Program-made: the position numbers and the translations under genes
The notes under the pieces: model-generated
The model's input: the letters and a program-made list of their open reading frames with translations, nothing else
Databases searched by the model: none
What the model was told of the DNA's origin: nothing
Part shown: positions 1 to 6,498 of the stretch, one piece after another
Numbering within the stretch: the first letter of the stretch is position 1
How the letters are laid out: each line of letters begins with the position of its first letter
Source of the DNA: an uncultured Burkholderiales bacterium
Lineage (GTDB): Bacteria; Pseudomonadota; Gammaproteobacteria; Burkholderiales; Burkholderiaceae_E
DNA: 7,087 nt
Assembly (NCBI GenBank): GCA_903831925.1
Contig: CAIKZV010000583.1
Coordinates: 1 to 7,087 of the forward strand
Direction: 5' to 3'

Positions 1-342
1 CCGCAGGTCAAGGCCGGCAAGCTCAGGGCGCTTGCGGTGACGACTGCCGAGCGCTCGGTCTTCATGCCCGAGGTGCCCACCTTTCGCGAAGCCGGCATTC
101 CCGATATTGAAGCGACCGCCTGGATCGGTATCGTCGTGCCGGCCCGCACGCCGCAGGCGATCATCGACAGGCTCAACCGCGAGATCGTCGCGATCCTGAA
201 AGATCCGCAAACCGTCGAGAAACTGCGGGCGGTCTATATGGATCCGGTCGGCAATTCGCCGCAGGCGTTTGCGGCCTTCATGCAGGAAGAACTCAAGCGC
301 TGGAAGCCGGTCATCGTGCGCAGCGGTGCCACGATCGACTGA
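1..342 (+). CDS. Bug/TctC-family tripartite tricarboxylate transporter substrate-binding receptor (3' part only)
   Basis: Only the last 113 codons are present; the gene is open at the left edge in frame 1 and stops with TGA at 340-342. The visible part reads PQVKAGKLRALAVTTAERS, then a segment with MPEVPTFREAGIP, then the W-I-G-I-V-V-P-A-R-T-P block and a C-terminal helix with VGNSPQAFAAFMQEELKRW. This is the standard C-terminal half of periplasmic Bug receptors (Pfam TctC), normally about 320 residues with an N-terminal signal peptide that would lie outside the window. These proteins bind small carboxylates or related compounds and may deliver them to a TctAB-type permease. The family is hugely expanded in Burkholderiales and most copies are orphans, so the ligand cannot be predicted. 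No permease genes follow it here. The family call is secure; the ligand is unknown. Confidence 0.93.
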   Translation, partial: PQVKAGKLRALAVTTAERSVFMPEVPTFREAGIPDIEATAWIGIVVPARTPQAIIDRLNREIVAILKDPQTVEKLRAVYMDPVGNSPQAFAAFMQEELKRWKPVIVRSGATID

Positions 343-353
343 ACGCCGCTCGT

Positions 354-359
354 TATACT
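354..359 (+). promoter_or_regulatory. Possible -10 element upstream of the ZIP transporter gene
   Basis: TATACT lies 20 bases before the GTG start at 380 and differs from TATAAT at one position. No convincing -35 hexamer sits 16-18 bases upstream, where the sequence is still the end of the receptor gene. If used, the leader would be about 14 bases and would have no Shine-Dalgarno sequence. This is suggestive only. Confidence 0.3.
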
Positions 360-379
360 GATCGATTGTCACGTCTGCG

Positions 380-1165
380 GTGGTTCCTCTGATTCTCGCT
401 TCGATCATTGCCGCAACCCTGCTGTCCGGGGTGGTGTCAGTCTGCGCTGCGGCATGGTTGTCCTTCGGCGCACTGTCGTCGCTCGTGCCGCGCATGGTCA
501 GCCTGTCGGCAGGCGTCCTGCTCGGGGCTGCCGTGCTTCATCTGCTGCCCGAGGCCATCGAATCGGGGGCCGATCTTCATTCACTGTGCTGGGCCCTGCT
601 GATCGGACTGGTGAGCTTTTTTCTGCTCGAAAAGTCGTCGGTCTTTCGTCACAGCCACCATCACGAATCAGACGGTCATGATCATGACCACGGCCATGAT
701 CGCCGGGAGGCAGGCCCCGGGGGTACGCTCATTCTCGTAGGCGATGCGATCCATAATCTGGCCGATGGTGTGCTGATTGCCGCGGCATTCCTGGCCGACG
801 AGCGTCTTGGCTGGCTCACGGCCGCCTCGATAGAGGCCCATGAAATTCCGCAGGAGGTTGGCGACTTCATTGTGCTGCTCAACGCCGGCTATTCACGCAA
901 GCGGGCCCTGCTCTTCAATACGCTGGCAGGCCTGTCGGCGGTGGTGGGCGGCGTTGCGGGCTACTACTGGCTCGATTCGGCGCGTGGTGCCTTGCCCTTC
1001 GTGCTGGTGCTGGCCGCAAGCAGTTTCATCTACATCGCGCTGGCCGATCTGGTTCCGGATATGCACCGCGAGCGTCAGCGGGGGGCATCGGCCCTGCAGA
1101 TCGTGATGCTGTTCGCCGGTGTCCTATTGATTGCCGCGTTGACGTCGCAGTTTCACCTGCACTGA
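380..1165 (+). CDS. ZIP-family divalent metal (zinc/iron) transporter, LIV-1-like motifs
   Basis: This 261-residue inner-membrane protein has about eight hydrophobic segments, the ZIP topology. It is expected to move Zn2+, and possibly Fe2+ or Mn2+, into the cytoplasm. The two ZIP signatures are intact: HNLADG at residues 125-130 in TM4, and HEIPQEVGDF at 154-163 in TM5, giving putative metal ligands H125, N126, D129, H154, E155 and E159. The form HNxxDG plus HExPxExGDF resembles the eukaryotic LIV-1/ZIP7 branch more than the HNxPEG/HExPEG form of GufA/ZupT. Between TM3 and TM4 is a histidine-rich loop (residues 91-106, eight His in sixteen), as expected for metal sensing or buffering. The GTG start at 380 is the only standard start available, because an in-frame TGA lies at 359-361. 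There is no clear ribosome binding site. It is probably transcribed alone and converges on the sulfurtransferase gene. The metal specificity is inferred only from the family. Confidence 0.9.
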   Translation: MVPLILASIIAATLLSGVVSVCAAAWLSFGALSSLVPRMVSLSAGVLLGAAVLHLLPEAIESGADLHSLCWALLIGLVSFFLLEKSSVFRHSHHHESDGHDHDHGHDRREAGPGGTLILVGDAIHNLADGVLIAAAFLADERLGWLTAASIEAHEIPQEVGDFIVLLNAGYSRKRALLFNTLAGLSAVVGGVAGYYWLDSARGALPFVLVLAASSFIYIALADLVPDMHRERQRGASALQIVMLFAGVLLIAALTSQFHLH

Positions 1166-1204
1166 GTCAGTCGACCCAGCGCTGCCGACCCCGGTCATGT
1201 GCGC

Positions 1205-1231
1205 GCAGGCGGCCGGCCGGCGCTTGCCTGC
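1205..1231. terminator. GC-rich hairpin between convergent genes, possible terminator
   Basis: GCAGGC at 1205-1210 pairs with GCCTGC at 1226-1231 around a 15-base GC-rich loop that contains the self-complementary GGCCGGCC (1211-1218). It lies in the 67-base gap where the ZIP and sulfurtransferase genes converge, which is the expected place for a bidirectional terminator. Neither strand has a U-run after the stem, so it is not a textbook intrinsic terminator, and high GC makes such stems common by chance. Confidence 0.25.
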
Positions 1232-1232
1232 T

Positions 1233-2081
1233 TCAGGCCTGGGGCCCGGTGGCAACCGGTCGACCGGGGTCAGCGACCCATTCGCTCCAGGATCCGCCAT
1301 ACAGCGCCGCGCCGTTCAGGCCGGCGTGCGTCATCGCCAGGATGTTGTGGCAGGCGCTCACCCCCGAGCCGCAGCTGTTGATCACCTCGCTGGCATTGCG
1401 TCCGGCCAGCAGAGCCTCGAACTCGGCGCGCAGGAAGGGTGCCGGCTTGAAACGGCCGTCCTCGCGCAGGTTCAGGCTCCAGGGTCGATTGAGCGACCCC
1501 GGGATATGGCCGGCAACCGGGTCGATGGTCTCGTTTTCTCCGCGAAACCGATCTGCCGCCCGGGCATCGATCAGCACGTGCGAAGCGCCTGCGCTGGCTT
1601 TCTCAACAGTGTCCGAATCGACCAGGGTCGAGAGGGCGGCGCGAACCGACAGCCGACCTGCCGGGCGCACCGGGCTCGTCTCGGCCGTCACCGGAAAGCC
1701 CGCGCGTTCCCAGGCCTTCAGACCGCCGTCGAGCACCGCCACGCGTTCATGGCCGATCCAGCGGGTCATCCACCACAGACGCCCGGAGGCCATTCCGCCC
1801 ACGTCATAGACCACGAGCTGGGAGTCGTCGTTCAGACCGATCGATTCGAGCAGGGCGCGCACCGCATCGTTCGAGGGCATCGGATGACGGCCGTTTTTCC
1901 CTGATTTGGGTGCCGACAGCTGGGTATCCATGTCGACAAAGACGGCACTCGGAAGATGCGCTTGCGCATAGGCCGGTGCGCCGGCTCGGGGATTGGCCAG
2001 GTCGTAGCGGCAATCGACCACGATGCAATGGTCGATGGCATGCGCCAGTTCGTCGGCGCTGATCAGTGTGGTCCAGCTCAT
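1233..2081 (-). CDS. Two-domain sulfurtransferase (thiosulfate/3-mercaptopyruvate sulfurtransferase, SseA-like)
   Basis: This 282-residue protein has two tandem rhodanese domains. The inactive N-terminal one (about residues 5-130) includes VVDCRYDLANPRAG, GRHPMPS and VLDGGLKAWERAGFP. The catalytic C-terminal one (about 165-278) includes VLIDARAADRFRG, GHIPGSLNRPW and the active-site loop SCGSGVSACHN. Cys237 should carry the persulfide. A loop of type CGSGxxA is typical of 3-mercaptopyruvate sulfurtransferases, whereas thiosulfate-preferring rhodaneses usually have CRKGxTA, so 3-mercaptopyruvate is the better guess for the donor. The acceptor (cyanide, thiols, thioredoxin) is unknown. There is no signal peptide, so it is probably cytoplasmic. 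The ATG at 2079-2081 is preceded on the minus strand by a purine-rich AAGAGAGAGA (2091-2100) as a weak ribosome binding site. It lies 27 bases downstream of the Rieske gene on the same strand, so the two are probably co-transcribed. Confidence 0.93.
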   Translation of the reverse strand: MSWTTLISADELAHAIDHCIVVDCRYDLANPRAGAPAYAQAHLPSAVFVDMDTQLSAPKSGKNGRHPMPSNDAVRALLESIGLNDDSQLVVYDVGGMASGRLWWMTRWIGHERVAVLDGGLKAWERAGFPVTAETSPVRPAGRLSVRAALSTLVDSDTVEKASAGASHVLIDARAADRFRGENETIDPVAGHIPGSLNRPWSLNLREDGRFKPAPFLRAEFEALLAGRNASEVINSCGSGVSACHNILAMTHAGLNGAALYGGSWSEWVADPGRPVATGPQA

Positions 2082-2108
2082 TGTCTGTCGTCTCTCTCTT
2101 GAGTGCCG

Positions 2109-3209
2109 TCATTCAGGGCCGAGTTTGGCGCGCAGGAACTCGTGAAAGTGCTGCATCCCATCTTCCATCGGGCTCTGATAGGGGCCGACCTCGTTGTCGC
2201 CGCGATCGAGCAGCACCTTGCGTCCGGCATCCATGCGCAAGGCGATCTCGTCATCCTCGGCGCAGGTCTCCATGTAGGCGGCGCGTTCGGCCTCGACGAA
2301 TTCACGCTCGAACAGCACGATTTCCTCGGGGTAATAGAACTCGACGATATTGGTCGTGTGCCGTGGGCCGCGAGGCACCAGATGCGAGACCACCAGCACA
2401 TGCGGATACCACTCGACCATCACATTCGGATAGTAGGTCAGCCAGATGGCGCCATGCTCGGGCGGCTGGCCGTTGCGATATTTAAGGACCTGCTCGTGCC
2501 AGCGCCGGTAGATCGAACTGCCGGGTTTGCCCAGTCCCTGGTGGACGCCGACCGTCTGTACCGACCACCAGTCGCCAAATTCCCAGTTGAGGTCGTCGCA
2601 TTCGACGAACTTGCCCAGGCCGGGATGGAAAGGCTCGACATGGTAGTCCTCGAGGTAGACCTCGATGAAGCTCTTCCAGTTGTAAGCGCACTCGTGCACT
2701 TCGACGTGGTCAAGCATGTAGCCGGAGAAATTGAGTTTGCCCCGTACACCGGCTCGTTCGAGGTCGGCGGCGACATCCCGCTTGCTTGAAAACAGCAGCC
2801 CGTTCCAGTTCTGAAGCGGGCTGCGGCCAAGATTCAGGCAGGGTTGCTGCTCGAAGTGCGGCGCGCCGAGCAGGCGGCCTTCGAGGTCGTAGGTCCAGCG
2901 ATGCAAGGGGCACACGATGTTGCTCGCGTTGCCTCGGCCGTTGAGCATCACCGACTGCCGGTGTCGGCAGACATTGGAGAGGAGTTCGATCCCCTGTTCG
3001 CCCCGCACGAGAAGCCGGCCCTCCTTCTCGGCCGGGAGTGCGAAGTAATCGCCAGTATTGGGCACGATGAGTTCGTGTCCGATGTAACCGGGACCGTTCC
3101 TGAACAGAATCTCGAGTTCACGCTTATGAAGCGCTTCGTCGAAATACGCCGAAACCGGTAGCTGGGCTGCAGATCGCTGCAGATGGGCCCGCCGCCCGAT
3201 GTCCGACAT
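2109..3209 (-). CDS. Rieske non-heme iron oxygenase, alpha (catalytic) subunit, substrate unknown
   Basis: This 366-residue protein has an N-terminal Rieske [2Fe-2S] domain (about residues 40-145) with the C-x-H...C-x2-H cluster: Cys81, His83, Cys100 and His103 (CRHR and CPLHRW). The C-terminal ring-hydroxylating catalytic domain (about 165-360) has the mononuclear iron site in the NWKSFIEVYLEDYH segment: His190 and His195 as iron ligands, with Glu187 in the position of the residue that bridges to the neighbouring subunit's Rieske cluster. The carboxylate ligand is probably Asp319 or Asp320 in CAEDDEIALRM. All key residues are present, so the enzyme should be active. The NWK...YLE-x-YH-x4-HP pattern and short length recall the quaternary-amine group (choline, carnitine and glycine-betaine oxygenases) more than classical dioxygenases, but this does not set the substrate. 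No beta subunit, ferredoxin or reductase gene is in the window, so electrons must come from elsewhere. It is the first gene of a unit with the downstream sulfurtransferase and is divergent from xseB. Confidence 0.92.
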   Translation of the reverse strand: MSDIGRRAHLQRSAAQLPVSAYFDEALHKRELEILFRNGPGYIGHELIVPNTGDYFALPAEKEGRLLVRGEQGIELLSNVCRHRQSVMLNGRGNASNIVCPLHRWTYDLEGRLLGAPHFEQQPCLNLGRSPLQNWNGLLFSSKRDVAADLERAGVRGKLNFSGYMLDHVEVHECAYNWKSFIEVYLEDYHVEPFHPGLGKFVECDDLNWEFGDWWSVQTVGVHQGLGKPGSSIYRRWHEQVLKYRNGQPPEHGAIWLTYYPNVMVEWYPHVLVVSHLVPRGPRHTTNIVEFYYPEEIVLFEREFVEAERAAYMETCAEDDEIALRMDAGRKVLLDRGDNEVGPYQSPMEDGMQHFHEFLRAKLGPE

Positions 3210-3216
3210 GGTTCGT

Positions 3217-3222
3217 CCTCCT
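3217..3222 (-). promoter_or_regulatory. Strong ribosome binding site for the Rieske oxygenase gene
   Basis: Read on the minus strand this is AGGAGG, a perfect Shine-Dalgarno core, seven bases before the ATG at 3209-3207. It fixes the start of the oxygenase gene and is by far the best ribosome binding site in the window. Confidence 0.85.
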
Positions 3223-3302
3223 GATAAGCATTAAAAATGGGCCGGCAAGGATACCCTCAATTTGGCATGCAGACACTTTTAGGGCGCTGATCCGATCTGA
3301 AT

Positions 3303-3308
3303 TAAAAT
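3303..3308 (+). promoter_or_regulatory. Candidate -10 element for xseB-ispA-dxs, nearly abutting the start codon
   Basis: TAAAAT matches the -10 consensus at five of six positions and ends only seven bases before the xseB ATG at 3316. Transcription from it would start at or within a base or two of the A of the ATG, giving a leaderless mRNA. That fits the absence of any Shine-Dalgarno sequence before xseB. No good -35 lies 16-18 bases upstream; TTGGCA at 3262-3267 is too far away. Confidence 0.45.
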
Positions 3309-3315
3309 CGGCCTC

Positions 3316-3567
3316 ATGCCCGATACCGACCTCTCACCACCTGCCCCTCCGGTCTCATTCGAGTCTGCGCTCGCCGAACTCGAGTCGATCGTGCAGAAGA
3401 TGGAGTCCGGCGGCTTGCCGCTCGAACAATCGCTGCAGGCTTATCGTCGCGGCGCCGAGCTCGTCGGTGTCTGCCGCGAAAGCCTCGCGCGCGTGCAGCA
3501 GCAGGTCAAGGTGCTTGAAGGCGATCTGCTCAAGCCTTTCGAGGCCGATGGTCTTCCCGACGCATGA
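3316..3567 (+). CDS. xseB: Exodeoxyribonuclease VII small subunit
   Basis: This 83-residue cytoplasmic protein fits the family's usual 70-90 residues. It carries the XseB signature from about residue 14: SFESALAELESIVQKMESG, then LPLEQSLQAYRRGAEL and a second long helix ending VQQQVKVLEGDL. Several small subunits bind the XseA catalytic subunit to form exonuclease VII, which degrades single-stranded DNA into oligonucleotides and takes part in repair. The first 13 residues are proline-rich and not part of the fold. The large-subunit gene xseA is not nearby, which is usual. The gene ends in an ATGA overlap with ispA, so ispA translation is probably coupled to it. There is no Shine-Dalgarno sequence before the ATG, and no other Met occurs before the conserved domain. 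Confidence 0.95.
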   Translation: MPDTDLSPPAPPVSFESALAELESIVQKMESGGLPLEQSLQAYRRGAELVGVCRESLARVQQQVKVLEGDLLKPFEADGLPDA

Positions 3568-4478
3568 CGATGGCGAACCTGAGCTTTGCGGACTGGTCGG
3601 CGCAGGTGCTCGCGGCGACCGAAAGCAGCCTTGATGGCCTGTTGCCAAGCGCCGGTGGCGCGGCCTGTGCACTGGCCCCTTTGCATGACGCCATGCGCTA
3701 TGCGGTGCTGGCCGGCGGCAAGCGCGTGCGCCCGCTGCTTGTGCATGCCGCAGGCGAGATCACCGGCGCTCCCCGACCGGCGCTCGACCAGGCGGGCTGC
3801 GCGGTCGAGCTGATTCATGCCTATTCGCTGGTTCACGATGACATGCCCTGCATGGACAACGACGTGCTTCGGCGCGGCAAACCCACGGTGCATGTCGCCT
3901 ATGGCGAGGCCCTGGCGATGCTGGTGGGCGATGCGCTGCAGGCGCTGGCCTTTAGGGCAGTGGCGGCGACGCTGCAGGGTGGTGTTGCACCGGTCAATGT
4001 GGTCACCATGACCCGCGAACTGGCCGATGCGGCAGGTTCGATCGGCATGGCCGGCGGACAGGCCATCGACCTTGCTTCAGTGGGCCATGCGCTCTCGCGC
4101 GAGGCGCTGGAAGACATGCATCGGCGCAAGACCGGCGCGATGCTGACGGTCTCGGTGCGGCTTGGGGCGTATTGCGGAAAGTCGCCCGATGCCGCCGAGC
4201 AGGCCTTGCTTGACGAGTATTGCGCCGCCGTGGGGCTGGCATTTCAGGTGGTCGACGACGTCCTCGATGTCGAAGCCGACACCACGACACTTGGCAAGAC
4301 GGCCGGCAAGGATGCGCAGGCCAATAAACCCACTTATGTTTCGCTGCTCGGTCTGGCCGGCGCCCGCGACCTTGCCGAGTCGCTTCGCCATCGGGCTCAT
4401 CTGGCACTTGCGCCGTTTGGTGAGCGAGCCACTCGCCTTGGCGAGCTGGCCGATCTGATCGTGTTGCGTCGCTCTTGA
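3564..4478 (+). CDS. ispA: Farnesyl diphosphate synthase (polyprenyl synthetase)
   Basis: This 304-residue cytoplasmic enzyme adds isopentenyl diphosphate to dimethylallyl and geranyl diphosphate to give C15 farnesyl diphosphate. The trans-prenyltransferase motifs are all visible: GGKRVRP at 51-57, the first Asp-rich motif DDMPCMD at 92-98 in the bacterial DDx4D form followed by LRRGKPT, the KT pair at 189-190, FQ at 227-228, and the second Asp-rich motif DDVLD at 231-235. The first motif reads MDND where Escherichia coli has MDDDD; the catalytic aspartates are kept. Length and motifs match short-chain type IspA rather than octaprenyl synthase, but product length (C15 or C20) is inferred from the family. 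The start overlaps the xseB stop (ATGA, 3564-3567); a second ATG at 3570 would give a protein two residues shorter. No separate ribosome binding site is obvious, consistent with translational coupling. dxs follows after about 53 bases. Confidence 0.96.
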   Translation: MTMANLSFADWSAQVLAATESSLDGLLPSAGGAACALAPLHDAMRYAVLAGGKRVRPLLVHAAGEITGAPRPALDQAGCAVELIHAYSLVHDDMPCMDNDVLRRGKPTVHVAYGEALAMLVGDALQALAFRAVAATLQGGVAPVNVVTMTRELADAAGSIGMAGGQAIDLASVGHALSREALEDMHRRKTGAMLTVSVRLGAYCGKSPDAAEQALLDEYCAAVGLAFQVVDDVLDVEADTTTLGKTAGKDAQANKPTYVSLLGLAGARDLAESLRHRAHLALAPFGERATRLGELADLIVLRRS

Positions 4479-4531
4479 CGGCGCAGGCCGCAAGGCAAAT
4501 CATGCTGTCATAACAGGTGCTGACAACCAAG

Positions 4532-6448
4532 ATGAAAGCCGACTATTCCCTTCTGGAGACGATCGACCAGCCCGCCTCACTGCGCAGGCTGTCGAGGGCG
4601 AAATTGCCTGCGCTCGCCGACGAACTGCGTAACTACATCGTCGATTCGGTCTCGCGCACCGGCGGTCATCTGTCGTCCAATCTTGGTACGGTCGAACTGA
4701 CGATCGCGCTGCATTATGTTTTCAATACCCCCTCCGATCGCATCGTCTGGGATGTCGGACACCAGTCCTATCCCCACAAGATCCTGACCGGGCGGCGCGA
4801 GGGCATGGCGCATCTGCGCCAGCACGGCGGTATTTCGGGTTTCCCGCGGCGAAGCGAAAGCGAGTACGACACTTTCGGTACGGCGCATTCGTCCACCTCG
4901 ATTTCGGCCGCGCTCGGCATGGCGGTGGCGTCGCGCAACAAGGGTCTGAACAAGGGCCCGTCGAGACGCCGTCATGTGGCAGTGATCGGCGACGGCTCCA
5001 TGACTGCCGGCATGGCTTTCGAGGCCATGAACAATGCCGGTGTCACGCCCGACATCGATCTGCTGGTGGTGCTGAACGACAACGACATGTCGATCTCGCC
5101 GCCGGTGGGTGCGCTCAATAAATACCTGGCGCGCGTGCTGTCGGGTCGTCAGGTCTCGATGGCCCGCGATGTCGCCCGCAGCGTGCTTTCGAAGGTGCCG
5201 CCGGTTTATGAGTTGGCGCGCCGCCTCGAAGAGCATGCCAAGGGGCTGGTCGTGCCGGCCACGATGTTCGAGGAATTCGGTTTCACCTATTTCGGCCCGA
5301 TCGACGGCCACGACCTCGACGCACTGGTGCCCACCCTGCAGAACCTGCGCGAGATGCATGGCCCGGTGTTTCTGCATGTCATTACCCGCAAGGGCCAGGG
5401 CTACAAGCTGGCCGAGGCCGATCCGATTCTTTATCACGGTCCCGGCAAGTTCAATCCTGCCGAGGGCATCAAGAAGTCGGCGCCGGGTGCACCCACCTAT
5501 ACCCAGATCTTCGGCGACTGGATCTGCGACATTGCAGCCCTCGACGAGCGGGTGGTCGGCGTGACCCCGGCCATGCGCGAGGGGTCGGGCCTGGTCGAGT
5601 TCGAGCGACGCTTTCCGCAGCGCTATTTCGATGTCGGGATTGCCGAGCAGCACGCGGTCACCTTTGCGGCCGGTCTGGCCTGCGAGGGGGTCAAGCCGGT
5701 GGTCGCCATCTATTCGACCTTCCTGCAGCGTGGCTACGACCAGCTCATTCACGATGTTGCGCTCCAGAATCTGCCGGTGGTTTTCGCGCTCGATCGCGCC
5801 GGGCTGGTCGGCGCCGATGGCGCGACGCATGCGGGCGCCTACGATCTGGCCTACCTGCGCTGCATCCCGAACATGGTGGTGCTGGCGCCGTCTGACGAAA
5901 ACGAGTGCCGTCAGATGCTCTACACCGCGTTCTGCCATGAGGGGCCGAGTGCCGTGCGCTATCCCCGCGGTTCGGGCGTCGGCGCGGCCATCAGCAAGGA
6001 GTTCACGCGATTGCCCTTCGGCAAGGCAGAGCTGCGGCGCAGCGGCCGTCGCATCGCGATCCTGGCCTTCGGTTCGATGCTGCATCCGGCGCTTGCCGCA
6101 GCCGAGTCGATCGACGCGACGGTGGTCAACATGCGCTGGGTCAAGCCGGTCGATGCCGACATGATCCGGGAGCTTGCGCTCACCCATGAAGCCTTCGTAA
6201 CCGTCGAGGAACATGCGGTTGCCGGTGGCGCCGGCAGTGCATGCCTCGAGGCGATGGCGGCCCTGGGCCTGGCGGTGCCGACCCTGCAGCTTGGTCTGAA
6301 AGACCACTTCATCGACCATGGCGATCCGGCGCTGCTGCTGCGCCTCGAGGGTCTCGATGGCGCAGGCATCGCCCAATCGATCAGTGAGCGTTTTGCCCAT
6401 CTTCTCGGGACAGGCGAACCCGCTCCCCGGCTGGTCGCCGCCCGCTGA
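4532..6448 (+). CDS. dxs: 1-deoxy-D-xylulose-5-phosphate synthase
   Basis: This thiamine-diphosphate enzyme condenses pyruvate and glyceraldehyde 3-phosphate, the first step of the MEP isoprenoid pathway; its product also feeds thiamine and pyridoxal synthesis. It is 638 residues from the ATG at 4532, close to the usual 620-640. Visible in this numbering: GGHLSSNLGTVELT with His46, the GHQSYPHK block with His77, the GDG (153-155)...N182 ThDP/Mg2+ motif, the transketolase pyrimidine domain from about residue 320, catalytic Glu372 in DVGIAEQHAVTFAAG, DRAGLVGADGATH, YPRG and a complete C-terminal domain. A GTG at 4517 would add five residues (MLTTK). I prefer the ATG because Dxs homologues begin close to the YSLLETI segment. 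The only Shine-Dalgarno-like sequence, CAGGTG at 4514-4519, is a rather distant 12 bases from it. The 53-base gap after ispA has no terminator, so co-transcription with xseB-ispA is likely. Confidence 0.97.
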   Translation: MKADYSLLETIDQPASLRRLSRAKLPALADELRNYIVDSVSRTGGHLSSNLGTVELTIALHYVFNTPSDRIVWDVGHQSYPHKILTGRREGMAHLRQHGGISGFPRRSESEYDTFGTAHSSTSISAALGMAVASRNKGLNKGPSRRRHVAVIGDGSMTAGMAFEAMNNAGVTPDIDLLVVLNDNDMSISPPVGALNKYLARVLSGRQVSMARDVARSVLSKVPPVYELARRLEEHAKGLVVPATMFEEFGFTYFGPIDGHDLDALVPTLQNLREMHGPVFLHVITRKGQGYKLAEADPILYHGPGKFNPAEGIKKSAPGAPTYTQIFGDWICDIAALDERVVGVTPAMREGSGLVEFERRFPQRYFDVGIAEQHAVTFAAGLACEGVKPVVAIYSTFLQRGYDQLIHDVALQNLPVVFALDRAGLVGADGATHAGAYDLAYLRCIPNMVVLAPSDENECRQMLYTAFCHEGPSAVRYPRGSGVGAAISKEFTRLPFGKAELRRSGRRIAILAFGSMLHPALAAAESIDATVVNMRWVKPVDADMIRELALTHEAFVTVEEHAVAGGAGSACLEAMAALGLAVPTLQLGLKDHFIDHGDPALLLRLEGLDGAGIAQSISERFAHLLGTGEPAPRLVAAR

Positions 6449-6474
6449 CGCGGAAGGGTTTTTCCCGGCTGCGC

Positions 6475-6480
6475 TAAAGT
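6475..6480 (+). promoter_or_regulatory. Weak -10-like element upstream of folE2
   Basis: TAAAGT matches TATAAT at four of six positions and lies 28 bases before the folE2 ATG, a sensible distance. There is no recognisable -35 at 16-18 bases. The preceding GGGTTTTTCCC (6456-6466) has only a three-base-pair stem and is not a terminator, so read-through from dxs is also possible. Confidence 0.22.
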
Positions 6481-6498
6481 CTCGGTCTGACTACCTTC

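Larger units (their letters stand above)
3210..3315. promoter_or_regulatory. Divergent intergenic region with promoters for the oxygenase and xseB units
   Basis: These 106 bases separate two diverging transcription units and are AT-richer than the flanks. Leftward, TTGAGG (minus strand, complement of CCTCAA at 3255-3260) is a plausible -35, with AT-rich TTTTTAAT (complement of ATTAAAAA at 3230-3237) 17-19 bases on as a loose -10. Rightward, TAAAAT at 3303-3308 is a good -10 for xseB. I see no clear operator palindrome. Confidence 0.5.

Noticed and set aside
1197..1904. Stop-free 235-codon plus-strand frame opposite the sulfurtransferase gene
   Set aside because: The composition is Arg/Gly/Ala/His-rich without motifs, and the minus-strand frame is a clear two-domain sulfurtransferase.
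2103..2789. Stop-free 228-codon plus-strand frame opposite the Rieske oxygenase gene
   Set aside because: It is antisense to a well-supported gene with intact catalytic motifs, has no recognisable domain or ribosome binding site, and is explained by GC-rich codon bias.
3262..3290. TTGGCA at 3262-3267 as the -35 of the xseB promoter
   Set aside because: It lies 35 bases from the TAAAAT -10, and at 16-18 bases downstream the sequence (around GCGCTGAT) does not resemble a -10.
4577..6400. Stop-free 607-codon frame on the minus strand opposite nearly all of dxs
   Set aside because: The translation has no recognisable domain and is rich in Arg, His, Gly and Gln, the typical composition of the strand opposite a GC-rich gene. 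The plus-strand frame is unmistakably Dxs, so the antisense frame is a codon-bias artefact.
6451..6470. GGAAGGGTTTTTCCCGGC as an intrinsic terminator after dxs
   Set aside because: Only three G-C pairs can form around a five-T loop, and no U-run follows the stem.
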